This document shows positions 1 to 5,035 of a stretch of 6,284 nucleotides of DNA, piece after piece; positions within the stretch are counted from its first letter, which is position 1, and each line of letters opens with the position of its first letter. The DNA comes from Candidatus Kaiserbacteria bacterium RIFCSPHIGHO2_02_FULL_54_11b. Lineage in GTDB: Bacteria; Patescibacteriota; Minisyncoccia; Phycocordibacterales; UBA2100. Made by a program: the position numbers and the translations under genes. Below the pieces are notes generated by a model. That model searched no databases, was not told where the DNA came from, and saw only the letters and a program-made list of their open reading frames with translations. The DNA is taken from positions 1 through 6,284 of the forward strand of contig MFLH01000035.1 of NCBI GenBank assembly GCA_001781275.1, in the 5' to 3' direction.

Positions 1-75
1 GACTCTCATCTAAGTACTTATTTTCAGTCTTGTAATAAGGAAGGTCAAAAAATGGCTTGAAAAAAGGTTATTTTG

Positions 76-1530
76 TCATTTCCTTTTTATTTTCAAGGGT
101 CGTGAAAATAAACCTCGAGACAGTTCAACATTTGGCTTCTTGTAGTAAGCAGCTTTCTTGCTACTACCCAAGCGCTGTAACAAGCCCTGTTTAACCCAAC
201 CCTTCAGAAGTCTGGACATCTCAACACTATCCTGAATATCAGTAATCTCACGGGCTTTCTGGTTTGCAATGATGAAATGCTTGTCGAGATATTTGCTAAC
301 GGTATCCCAATACTTGAGACGCTGTAAATTCAACAGCATGAGCAGAACCGAATTCGGACGAATATTGGGCGGCAAGTACAGCGGCTCGTATAGATTATGC
401 TCTTTCATTATTTTGAACATACGATCGACTCCTTCTCCTATATCTAGGTTCGGTGAATCTTCAAAACGATTCAATGTTCTCTGAATGAGAGGGTTCCGCG
501 CAAAGCGTTCTGTTCGAAGGTTATTCGCTGTTACATGACCGGGATATGTCCCAGGACTTTCAATTTCGACCCGATCATCGAAAAAACGAATATGAATATC
601 GTCGGCAATGGAATAATTTCTGTGTACCACTGCATTGGTAACAGACTCCTGAAACGCCCATTCTGGAATTAGAATCGAGGGGCGAAATGTGGCACCTCTG
701 AGCTTAGGCGGAGATTTCTTAACAACGCTCCTGAAATATCCTAACGCGACTTCAATCTGTTTAAGAAGTGGCCCCTCAATGGTGAACGGTTTTTCAACAA
801 AATTTGGATTGCCTGAGTAAGTCGGAGCGGTTCCAAAGTAATGTGATATTTTTATGCCACATTTCCCCTTCAATAAAACACTCGGATTCTTGCCAAATAA
901 CAACACCCCCGCCTTCGTAAGAACCATAGTGCCATTGCGACGTACTGCAAGCCCGTTATCTTTAAGAAACTGCCAGATGTCTAAGCCTGCGCCACCGGTA
1001 TCGTCGATATATTTCTTGAGGAGCCCCTCATCTAACTCAGTAATATCTTGAATTGTCGACGCCTCATCTTCAAAGTGCCGCGCACCCTTTTCGTATTGTA
1101 ATCGCTCGATTTCTCGGGCTCCTATTTTCACATTTTGCTGTCCCCTACGAACAAAAGTGTCTCCATTTTTTAGAGAATGTACGGTGTCACTTTTTGGTAT
1201 CCTAAATAGAGCCAGATGATCGCTTTTGTTGTCTCGGTTGGTAATTGGCGTTTCTTCGCGTTGCACAGGAGGTAGCGGCGGATCAATATCTTTTTCGAGA
1301 AGTTTTAAGAAATCGGAGAGGTTACTAGCTCCCTCGCTGATACCAGTCACACGATTCCGTCCAGTGGCCTTTTTGGGATCCTCCAAACCAACCGCAATTG
1401 TTCCCCCGTCAGTATTTGCAAATGCGACGGCAGTTTCTAGAAGCTTCGAGGGGGAAATGAGCGCTCGTTTACACTCAAACGTGTGCCATTCTTCTTTTCG
1501 CAACAGTAACTGCAATATTTCCTCTGACAT
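76..1530 (-). CDS. AlbA_2 (Schlafen-like) domain / GHKL-type ATP-binding protein
   Basis: Predicted 484-residue cytoplasmic protein of the 'putative DNA-binding domain / divergent AAA-4' group. Seen: an N-terminal AlbA_2 domain (about residues 8-140) with TFECKR near residue 17, the core FANTDGGTIAVGLED at 37-51 and VRRGQQNVKI near 127. Then comes a RecG-C-terminal-like GHKL ATPase region (HATPase_c_4) with ESVTNAVVHRNYS (E295, N299), FFDDRVEIESPG (316-327) and GEGVDRM (365-371). A winged-helix-like tail (about 406-466) ends in a basic KIKRK. The frame stays open upstream to a TTG at 1632, but those extra residues look non-coding and the domain begins just after the ATG at 1530, so I chose that start. 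There is no Shine-Dalgarno; an extended -10 lies 9 nt upstream. Family members are usually annotated as transcriptional regulators or accessory, sometimes defence-associated, proteins; the DNA target and role here are unknown. The gene is AT-richer than its neighbours, which suggests acquisition. Confidence 0.85.
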   Translation of the reverse strand: MSEEILQLLLRKEEWHTFECKRALISPSKLLETAVAFANTDGGTIAVGLEDPKKATGRNRVTGISEGASNLSDFLKLLEKDIDPPLPPVQREETPITNRDNKSDHLALFRIPKSDTVHSLKNGDTFVRRGQQNVKIGAREIERLQYEKGARHFEDEASTIQDITELDEGLLKKYIDDTGGAGLDIWQFLKDNGLAVRRNGTMVLTKAGVLLFGKNPSVLLKGKCGIKISHYFGTAPTYSGNPNFVEKPFTIEGPLLKQIEVALGYFRSVVKKSPPKLRGATFRPSILIPEWAFQESVTNAVVHRNYSIADDIHIRFFDDRVEIESPGTYPGHVTANNLRTERFARNPLIQRTLNRFEDSPNLDIGEGVDRMFKIMKEHNLYEPLYLPPNIRPNSVLLMLLNLQRLKYWDTVSKYLDKHFIIANQKAREITDIQDSVEMSRLLKGWVKQGLLQRLGSSKKAAYYKKPNVELSRGLFSRPLKIKRK

Positions 1531-1539
1531 TTGTGAATG

Positions 1540-1548
1540 ATAATAACA
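1540..1548 (-). promoter_or_regulatory. Extended -10 promoter candidate for the AlbA_2/ATPase gene
   Basis: Reading leftward, TGT directly precedes TATTAT (the hexamer occupies 1540-1545), which fits a TGn-extended -10. Nine bases separate it from the ATG at 1530, so transcription would begin about 3 nt before the start codon. I see no good -35. Inference from sequence only. Confidence 0.4.
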
Positions 1549-1663
1549 TGGGTGATTCGGTTCCGATGAATCTGTCGTAGTCCAAACCGCCTCGTACCAC
1601 GGTGGGGATAAGGGCGGTTGTGCGGAAAGCAACGTGTACTATGGAGGTCACAGCGCACGGTAA

Positions 1664-1699
1664 GCAGAAGACCTCCCTTGCGGGAGGTCTTCGCTTTTT
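1664..1699 (+). terminator. Strong rightward intrinsic terminator without an obvious gene
   Basis: A perfect 11-bp stem, GAAGACCTCCC (1667-1677) with GGGAGGTCTTC (1682-1692), closes a 4-nt TTGC loop. It can be extended by a GC/GC pair past a bulged A at 1666, and TTTTT follows at 1695-1699. No T-run lies on the other side, so it acts rightward. No rightward gene is evident upstream in the window; it could stop transcription antisense to the AlbA_2 gene or end an unrecognised small RNA. Confidence 0.75.
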
Positions 1700-1700
1700 C

Positions 1701-2053
1701 GGTCATTCAAGGGATCGCGTAATCTGCTCCATGTGACTTGATACGATCTCACCACATTTTGCACATCACCCCACCGCACTGACCAAACGATTCCTGCAAT
1801 GTCTCGATGCAAGCACCGATAGATCCAAGGAACTGTCACCTGTTCGTCGGGGATTGCTCCCGTCCACTTGGCGACGACCGACGCACGGTTAGGCACATCG
1901 ATAGAGAAATACTACAACGCCCGAAAATCCGTGCGCACGCGTGCAAGCCCCAAAAATTGTGGATTTCGAGTGGATAGACCTGTGAATAACTGGTCCCCGT
2001 TGCGACATCCAACGAAAGGCGTATGCTCGAAGTACGGCCATTGATTCAACCTC
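1701..2053. other. Intergenic stretch with no convincing gene
   Basis: Together with 1531-1663 this is the largest gene-poor part of the window. A leftward frame from a GTG at 1896 to a stop at 1648 encodes 82 residues rich in tryptophan (for example VPWIYRCLHRDIAG). It has no Shine-Dalgarno and matches no family I recognise, and its last codons run through the rightward terminator stem, so I do not call it. Two overlapping short palindromes lie at 1931-1938 (GTGCGCAC) and 1935-1944 (GCACGCGTGC). The promoter of the next gene should lie here, but I cannot place a clear -35/-10 pair. Confidence 0.5.
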
Positions 2054-2063
2054 GAAAGGAGGT
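2054..2063 (+). promoter_or_regulatory. Strong Shine-Dalgarno that fixes a GTG start
   Basis: GAAAGGAGGT sits with its GGAGG 6 nt before the GTG at 2069, near-perfect for pairing with the 16S 3' end. It is the best ribosome binding site in the window, and most of the other genes have none. Confidence 0.85.
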
Positions 2064-2068
2064 CCGCC

Positions 2069-2461
2069 GTGAGATATCTCTGTACATTGACACGTTGCTT
2101 TGGGATAACATCGCTCCTCCTGCTTTCTTTCTTTGCCCACGGAGCGCAAGCGCAGGAACTCCGCACAGGCCACGGCTTTATCTGCGATACCGAGGCGCAG
2201 CTTAGGGAGATTGTCCGGCTCACGAAAGAGTCTCGCAACTTCGAGGCTAGCGCCGAGAAGGTGAACAACGGCACGGATGCGTGTGGCTTCGCCACCATCG
2301 TTTTTTTCAAGGGAGAGACCGTTGGCGGCGTCTGGACGTCCGAGGGGAGGAGCGATATCGTGAAAATCACGATCATTGCCAACCTTAGGTGGTACGGAGC
2401 TGAATTTGTCGCGCCGCTCGTGCAGTTCACCTTGCTCAAAGCGGAGGGCGAGGATGCATAG
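2069..2461 (+). CDS. Small exported protein of unknown function
   Basis: The 130-residue product begins at a GTG set by the strong Shine-Dalgarno. Residues 1-28 form a signal peptide: a short basic n-region (MRYLCTLTR), a hydrophobic core (ITSLLLLSFF) and an AQA site with cleavage expected before QE at 29. The mature part is about 100 residues, has no membrane segment, and contains two cysteines (C39 in GFICDTE, C72 in DACGF) that could form one disulfide outside the cytoplasm. The pattern of an early CDT and a later ACG resembles small secreted proteins I associate with Alphaproteobacteria, but I recognise no named family. The gene stands alone, with a terminator right after its TAG stop. 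Translation signal and isolated position differ from the surrounding core genes, which may indicate transfer. Function unknown. Confidence 0.8.
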   Translation: MRYLCTLTRCFGITSLLLLSFFAHGAQAQELRTGHGFICDTEAQLREIVRLTKESRNFEASAEKVNNGTDACGFATIVFFKGETVGGVWTSEGRSDIVKITIIANLRWYGAEFVAPLVQFTLLKAEGEDA

Positions 2462-2484
2462 ACATCTAAGCGAAGAACGTCGCG

Positions 2485-2535
2485 GAAAGGCCTGTCCCTC
2501 GCCAATTGCGGTGAGCGACGGGTCTTTCGTTTTTT
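2485..2535 (+). terminator. Rightward intrinsic terminator after the exported-protein gene
   Basis: The arms 2485-2502 and 2511-2528 pair over 18 positions with one C/C mismatch and three G-U pairs around an 8-nt loop (CAATTGCG). A run of six T follows at 2530-2535. It begins 23 nt after the TAG of the gene ending at 2461. Confidence 0.8.
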
Positions 2536-2551
2536 CTGTATTAAAAGACCT

Positions 2552-2585
2552 CCAAAAGAAACGCCGCTCGGAGTGAGGCGGCGTT
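2552..2585 (-). terminator. Leftward intrinsic terminator for the 85-residue gene
   Basis: AACGCCGC (2560-2567) pairs perfectly with GCGGCGTT (2578-2585). Read leftward the stem is followed by TTTCTTTTGG, a usable T-rich tract; rightward there are only three T. It lies 25 nt past the stop of the gene at 2611-2868, so with the preceding terminator it forms a convergent pair. Confidence 0.65.
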
Positions 2586-2610
2586 CGGCTTTGTGGCACT
2601 TGACCTCTTG

Positions 2611-2868
2611 TCAGCCGTCAACAAACTGGGTCCGGCTGACGTAATCCTCCATGTGCCGGAGCACGCAGGCGCGTTCTACGGGCGACATCTCGGGGGAGGT
2701 TCTCAAGATGAGGGAAATGGGGTGACGCTGTGTCACTTCCACTTCAGCCATCTCGCAGACGCCGCGGACGATTTGCTTGATCTTCTTGTCCGCAGGGAAC
2801 TTGATGCGATTGCGAGAGGCGTCGCAAAACATTAGATGACCGCCATCGATTGGTGTGAGCTTAAGCAT
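2611..2868 (-). CDS. Small hypothetical protein, 85 residues
   Basis: I do not recognise a family. The product is soluble and mixed-charge, with no signal peptide or membrane segment, and starts MLKLTPIDGGHLMFCD. Its central part (KFPADKKIKQIVRGVCEM) looks helical, and it has three cysteines (C15, C38, C68). Support for it being real comes from its surroundings: an ATG at 2868 with an AAGGA ribosome binding site 9 nt upstream (2878-2882 on this strand) and a leftward terminator 25 nt after its TGA. It is divergent from yebC, with about 146 nt between the two starts. An 80-codon frame lies on the opposite strand (2593-2835), but it lacks a ribosome binding site and its terminators face the wrong way. 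Confidence 0.6.
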   Translation of the reverse strand: MLKLTPIDGGHLMFCDASRNRIKFPADKKIKQIVRGVCEMAEVEVTQRHPISLILRTSPEMSPVERACVLRHMEDYVSRTQFVDG

Positions 2869-3001
2869 GTCCCCTTTTCCTTGTTGTTGGGGGGTGAAGT
2901 TTTAGTAGGCTCTCCTCCCACGACAGTACTCCTGAAATTGAAAACTCCTAGGCCCCGTTCTTCATGTTTCTTGAGATATTTTATTTGCATAGAGGGTCGT
3001 A

Positions 3002-3007
3002 TATAAT
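3002..3007 (+). promoter_or_regulatory. Consensus -10 of yebC, placed for a leaderless mRNA
   Basis: A perfect TATAAT ends 7 nt before the yebC ATG at 3015, so the expected transcription start is at or beside the A of the start codon. The -35 is weak: TTGAGA at 2971 is too far (25 nt) and TTGCAT at 2985 too near (11 nt). There is no Shine-Dalgarno. Confidence 0.6.
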
Positions 3008-3014
3008 CCCGTTC

Positions 3015-3545
3015 ATGTCCGGGCACAACAAATGGGCTCAAATAAAACGCCAGAAAGGCGCGGCTGACGCAGCAAAAAGCAATCTCTGGGGCAAGCTGGG
3101 AAAACGCATCGCAGTGGAGAGTAAAAAAGCGAATGGCGATGTAAATTCTCCCGGGCTCCGCGCAATCATCGAGACCGCCAAGAAGACCAACATGCCCAAA
3201 GATACGATCGAGCGCGCCGTCGCCAAAGGCACTTCGGCTGATGCGGCAACCCTCGAATCCATCACCTACGAAGCGTACGGCCCGGGTGGTGCCGCGATCC
3301 TCATCGAAGCTCTGACCGACAGCCGCAATAGGACAGCGCAGGAGATCAAACACCTGCTTTCGGAGCATGGCCTCGCACTCGCCTCTCCCGGAAGCGCCTT
3401 GTGGGCATTTGAGCACTCTCCGGAGGGGTACACGCCGAAGACGACCGTGCCGCTCTCGGAATCCGACAACGAAAAACTCATGAAGATACTCGAGACGATA
3501 GATGCGTACGACGATGTGCAGGAGGTCTACACGAATGCGGAATGA
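3015..3545 (+). CDS. yebC: YebC/TACO1-family protein, internally shortened
   Basis: The 176-residue product opens with MSGHNKWAQIKRQKGAADAA, the family's N-terminal signature, which fixes the ATG at 3015; the frame is open 51 nt further upstream but adds nothing family-like. NMPKDTIERAVAKG (59-72) and YEAYGPGGAAILIEALTDSRNRT (85-107) mark domains I and II, and the C-terminus DDVQEVYTNAE (166-176) is the usual end. The E. coli protein has 246 residues. Here GSALWAFEHSPEG (126-138) runs almost straight into PKTTVPLSESDNEKL (141-155), so about 60 residues of the middle are absent with the frame intact. The family was long annotated as DNA-binding regulators; more recent work on YebC and mitochondrial TACO1 points to a translation factor that relieves stalling at proline-rich stretches. 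It often neighbours ruvC, which lies 890 bp downstream here. The stop abuts the stop of the convergent gene. Confidence 0.92.
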   Translation: MSGHNKWAQIKRQKGAADAAKSNLWGKLGKRIAVESKKANGDVNSPGLRAIIETAKKTNMPKDTIERAVAKGTSADAATLESITYEAYGPGGAAILIEALTDSRNRTAQEIKHLLSEHGLALASPGSALWAFEHSPEGYTPKTTVPLSESDNEKLMKILETIDAYDDVQEVYTNAE

Positions 3546-3866
3546 TCACTTTCGAGACCGCTCCAAATGCAGCACCGAAACTGAATACTTTGGCAAACCC
3601 TTCGTCTGTCGGATTATCGGCGCGATAGTGGGATGCGTTTCAAGAAGCTCGTAATCCTCAAGCGTCAAGAGATATGCCGTCGGTGGTTCGTTGCTGCTTT
3701 CGTTGCGGCTTATACGGTCTACAACGAAAACTATCTCGCGGCCCTGCCCTTTGGCAGTTTTTGTCTCTTCTTCCAGAGTCTCAACCAATTGATCGGGGGC
3801 TGTCTTACGAAATCGCACCCTGTCTTTTTCTTTAAGCGGCTCAGGTGTTGGAATGGATTCCGGCAT
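3546..3866 (-). CDS. Hypothetical protein, 106 residues
   Basis: I do not recognise a family. The product is soluble and highly charged. Its N-terminus is proline/glutamate-rich and flexible (MPESIPTPEPLKEKDRVRF), followed by a glutamate-rich helix (about 24-40) and a compact part with REIVFVVDRISR (43-54) and AYLLTLEDYELLETHPTIAP (64-83). It has no membrane segment and no cysteine. The ATG at 3866 is the only methionine codon in the frame. The gene lies 25 nt downstream of the VIT-like gene on the same strand and may be co-transcribed with it. However, TGG-TATAGT 5 nt before its ATG could also be a promoter for a leaderless message. Its TGA is the reverse complement half of TGATCA shared with the yebC stop. 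Confidence 0.65.
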   Translation of the reverse strand: MPESIPTPEPLKEKDRVRFRKTAPDQLVETLEEETKTAKGQGREIVFVVDRISRNESSNEPPTAYLLTLEDYELLETHPTIAPIIRQTKGLPKYSVSVLHLERSRK

Positions 3867-3871
3867 GCCCC

Positions 3872-3880
3872 ACTATACCA
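3872..3880 (-). promoter_or_regulatory. Extended -10 candidate just before the 106-residue gene
   Basis: Read leftward, TGG followed by TATAGT ends 5 nt before the ATG at 3866. It fits a TGn-extended -10, though with a short discriminator. If active, it would start transcription at the start codon, independent of the VIT-like gene upstream. A GGAGG further upstream (17 nt from the ATG) is too distant to serve as a ribosome binding site. Confidence 0.35.
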
Positions 3881-3891
3881 AACCCTCCGCC

Positions 3892-4389
3892 TTACATAGT
3901 GACGAGACTGCCTGCGGCAGTGCCTACAAGAATCGCCAGCCCTCCGACAAGCCCCATGCGTAGTGCCTTGCGCCACGCAGAGGCCGTCTTCCTGCCGCTC
4001 CAGTAGCCGAGGACGAAGAGTGCGGCAACCGAGCCCGCGACCGAGAGCGGAAATGCCTGCCCGACCGCGAAGACGAGATACGGGGCGAGCGGGATGAATC
4101 CCGCGACAAAATATGAAAAGAACATAACTGCGCCGGCAGCGATCGAGCCGCGCGTGTCGTCAGCTCCCCCGTGCATCTCCTCCACCGATGCTTCGGAGAG
4201 AAAACTGCCCGCCGCCATCGAGAACGCTTCGACAAAAATGAGTACGATGCCCGTAAGAAATATCGTTTCGCGTCCGACGCCGGCGATCGCGATGCCGGAG
4301 AGAAGGCCGACTGTGGAGACGAGCCCGTCTTCGACCCCGAAGACGGGATTGCGGAGAAACAACGCGCTCCGTAGATTGAATGCGCCCAT
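3892..4389 (-). CDS. VIT1/CCC1-family membrane transporter, compact form
   Basis: The 165-residue product has about five membrane segments (roughly 20-38, 42-64, 82-102, 105-128, 145-163), the layout of the VIT1/CCC1 (DUF125) family, which exports or sequesters iron and manganese by H+ exchange in characterised members. Family signatures are NPVFGVEDGLVSTVGLLSG (14-32) and VEAFSMAAGSFLSEAS (53-68). D21, E54 and M58 occupy positions that look equivalent to the membrane metal-path residues of plant VIT1. The cytosolic loop between helices 2 and 3 is only about 17 residues (65-81), against a long glutamate-rich metal-binding domain in plant VIT1, so that domain is essentially missing; full members are often 220 residues or more. 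Substrate is therefore uncertain. The ATG at 4389 has no Shine-Dalgarno and is divergent from ruvC, with 45 bp between the starts. Confidence 0.8.
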   Translation of the reverse strand: MGAFNLRSALFLRNPVFGVEDGLVSTVGLLSGIAIAGVGRETIFLTGIVLIFVEAFSMAAGSFLSEASVEEMHGGADDTRGSIAAGAVMFFSYFVAGFIPLAPYLVFAVGQAFPLSVAGSVAALFVLGYWSGRKTASAWRKALRMGLVGGLAILVGTAAGSLVTM

Positions 4390-4420
4390 GTCCGTATGGT
4401 AGCACTTCGAGTGCTACACT
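4390..4420. promoter_or_regulatory. Palindrome with overlapping divergent -10 candidates (VIT-like gene / ruvC)
   Basis: GTAGCACTTCGAGTGCTAC (4399-4417) is an inverted repeat with perfect 8-bp arms around TCG. Each arm ends in TGCTAC. On the plus strand this gives TGC-TACACT (-10 at 4415-4420), 14 nt before the ruvC ATG. On the minus strand it gives TGC-TACCAT (-10 at 4396-4401), 6 nt before the VIT-like ATG. Both are 4/6 matches to TATAAT with a TGn extension. The palindrome could also be an operator or an RNA hairpin. Confidence 0.4.
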
Positions 4421-4434
4421 TTCTCTATAAAACT

Positions 4435-4914
4435 ATGAAGGTGCTAGCGATAGATCCTGGATACGGTAGGTGCGGCGTGGCGGTCGTGGAAAAGAACGGG
4501 GGCGGGAAGGAAATTCTTTTATATTCAGCATGTATCGAGACCTCTGCAAAGGCCGAGTTCGCAGAGCGGCTCGCGACGGTGACGAGTGAATGCGCGCGAC
4601 TTATTAAGATACATGCGCCTGATTGTGTAGCGCTCGAAAAATTATATTTCCAAACGAATCAAAAGACCGCAATGCGGGTCGCCGAGGTGCGCGGAGCGCT
4701 CATCAACACCGCGCAGAGCGCGGGAATAGCGGTTTTTGAGTACACGCCGAGCGAAGTAAAGAGCGCCGCCGCAGGAAGCGGCGGCGCCGACAAAAAAGCC
4801 GTCGCACGGATGCTCCACGCGCTCGTGAAGATAGAAAAAGAGATCGAGCACGACGACGAATACGACGCGATCGCTATCGCTGTCACACACCTGGCGCGAG
4901 CGCGGGCCACATAG
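4435..4914 (+). CDS. ruvC: Holliday junction resolvase RuvC
   Basis: RuvC is the dimeric endonuclease that cuts four-way DNA junctions made during recombinational repair, working with the RuvAB branch-migration motor. The 159-residue product starts MKVLAIDPGYGRCG; the ATG at 4435 is fixed by this because catalytic D7 sits at its usual place, and an upstream in-frame start at 4396 would add 13 unrelated residues. All four metal-binding acids are present: D7, E68 (in VALEKLYF), D141 and D144 (in HDDEYDAIAIAVTH), matching D7, E66, D138 and D141 of E. coli. QKTAMRVAEVRGAL (76-89) is the conserved helix region. Length is normal but slightly short at the C-terminus. No Shine-Dalgarno precedes the ATG. 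ruvA and ruvB do not follow; a penicillin-binding protein gene does. No ordinary terminator lies after the TAG apart from the inverted repeat at 4938-5019. Confidence 0.95.
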   Translation: MKVLAIDPGYGRCGVAVVEKNGGGKEILLYSACIETSAKAEFAERLATVTSECARLIKIHAPDCVALEKLYFQTNQKTAMRVAEVRGALINTAQSAGIAVFEYTPSEVKSAAAGSGGADKKAVARMLHALVKIEKEIEHDDEYDAIAIAVTHLARARAT

Positions 4915-4937
4915 CTAAAAACGGTAAAAAAGAATTC

Positions 4938-5019
4938 ACCCCGTTAGAGGCTTCGGAATTTTTGACTCAAACTACAGAAAAGTCGCCGTAGTCTTTGCGT
5001 TGGTTGCCTCTAACGGGGT
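4938..5019. repeat. Perfect 14-bp inverted repeat around a 54-nt core
   Basis: ACCCCGTTAGAGGC (4938-4951) is exactly matched by its reverse complement at 5006-5019. The 54 bases between hold two short crossing complementarities: GACT 4964-4967 with AGTC 4981-4984, and ACTAC 4971-4975 with GTAGT 4988-4992, which would be compatible with a small pseudoknot. The whole element fills most of the ruvC to penicillin-binding protein gap. Its right arm touches the -10 candidate of the latter. The flanks AGAATTC (4931-4937) and AGAATGG (5020-5026) match at 5 of 7 positions, so a decayed target duplication is possible. It could be a MITE-like insertion, a structured RNA closing stem or a regulatory site; the sequence alone does not decide. 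Confidence 0.7.
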
Positions 5020-5024
5020 AGAAT
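4995..5024 (+). promoter_or_regulatory. Promoter candidate for the penicillin-binding protein gene
   Basis: TTGCGT (4995-5000) and TAGAAT (5019-5024) are spaced 18 bp apart. Transcription would begin near 5031, leaving about a 5-nt leader before the ATG at 5036. The -10 matches the consensus at 5/6 positions, the -35 at only 3/6. The right arm of the inverted repeat lies inside this promoter, so a protein bound there would occlude it. Confidence 0.4.
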
Positions 5025-5035
5025 GGTCTGAATAT

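Noticed and set aside
1..60. Rightward frame open from the window edge to TGA at 58-60 (19 residues).
   Set aside because: It could be the end of a gene to the left, but 19 residues with no recognisable motif are well within chance.
44..76. Possible hairpin AAAATGGC / GGTTATTTT as a terminator between the left edge and the AlbA_2 gene.
   Set aside because: The stem is AT-rich with two G-U pairs and no convincing T-run on either strand.
2521..2550. GGTCTTT (2521-2527) can also pair with AAAGACC (2544-2550), competing with the terminator stem, like an attenuator.
   Set aside because: The alternative is only 7 bp, lies after the T-run, and the main stem is much stronger; no regulated gene follows on that strand.
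1668..2553. AAGACCTCC occurs in the orphan terminator (1668-1676) and again at 2545-2553.
   Set aside because: A 9-base match without flanking similarity is likely coincidence.
1889..2599. Two long leftward frames (236 codons over 1889-2599 and 197 codons over 1912-2505) opposite the exported-protein gene.
   Set aside because: Both lack a ribosome binding site, run through the rightward terminator or signal-peptide region, and look low-complexity. The opposite strand has a Shine-Dalgarno, signal peptide and terminator that agree with each other.
2832..3416. Leftward 194-codon frame over yebC.
   Set aside because: It is the antisense shadow of a clearly conserved YebC sequence.
4426..4431. 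TATAAA just upstream of ruvC as its -10.
   Set aside because: It ends only 3 nt before the ATG, so transcription would start inside the coding sequence; TGC-TACACT at 4412-4420 fits better.
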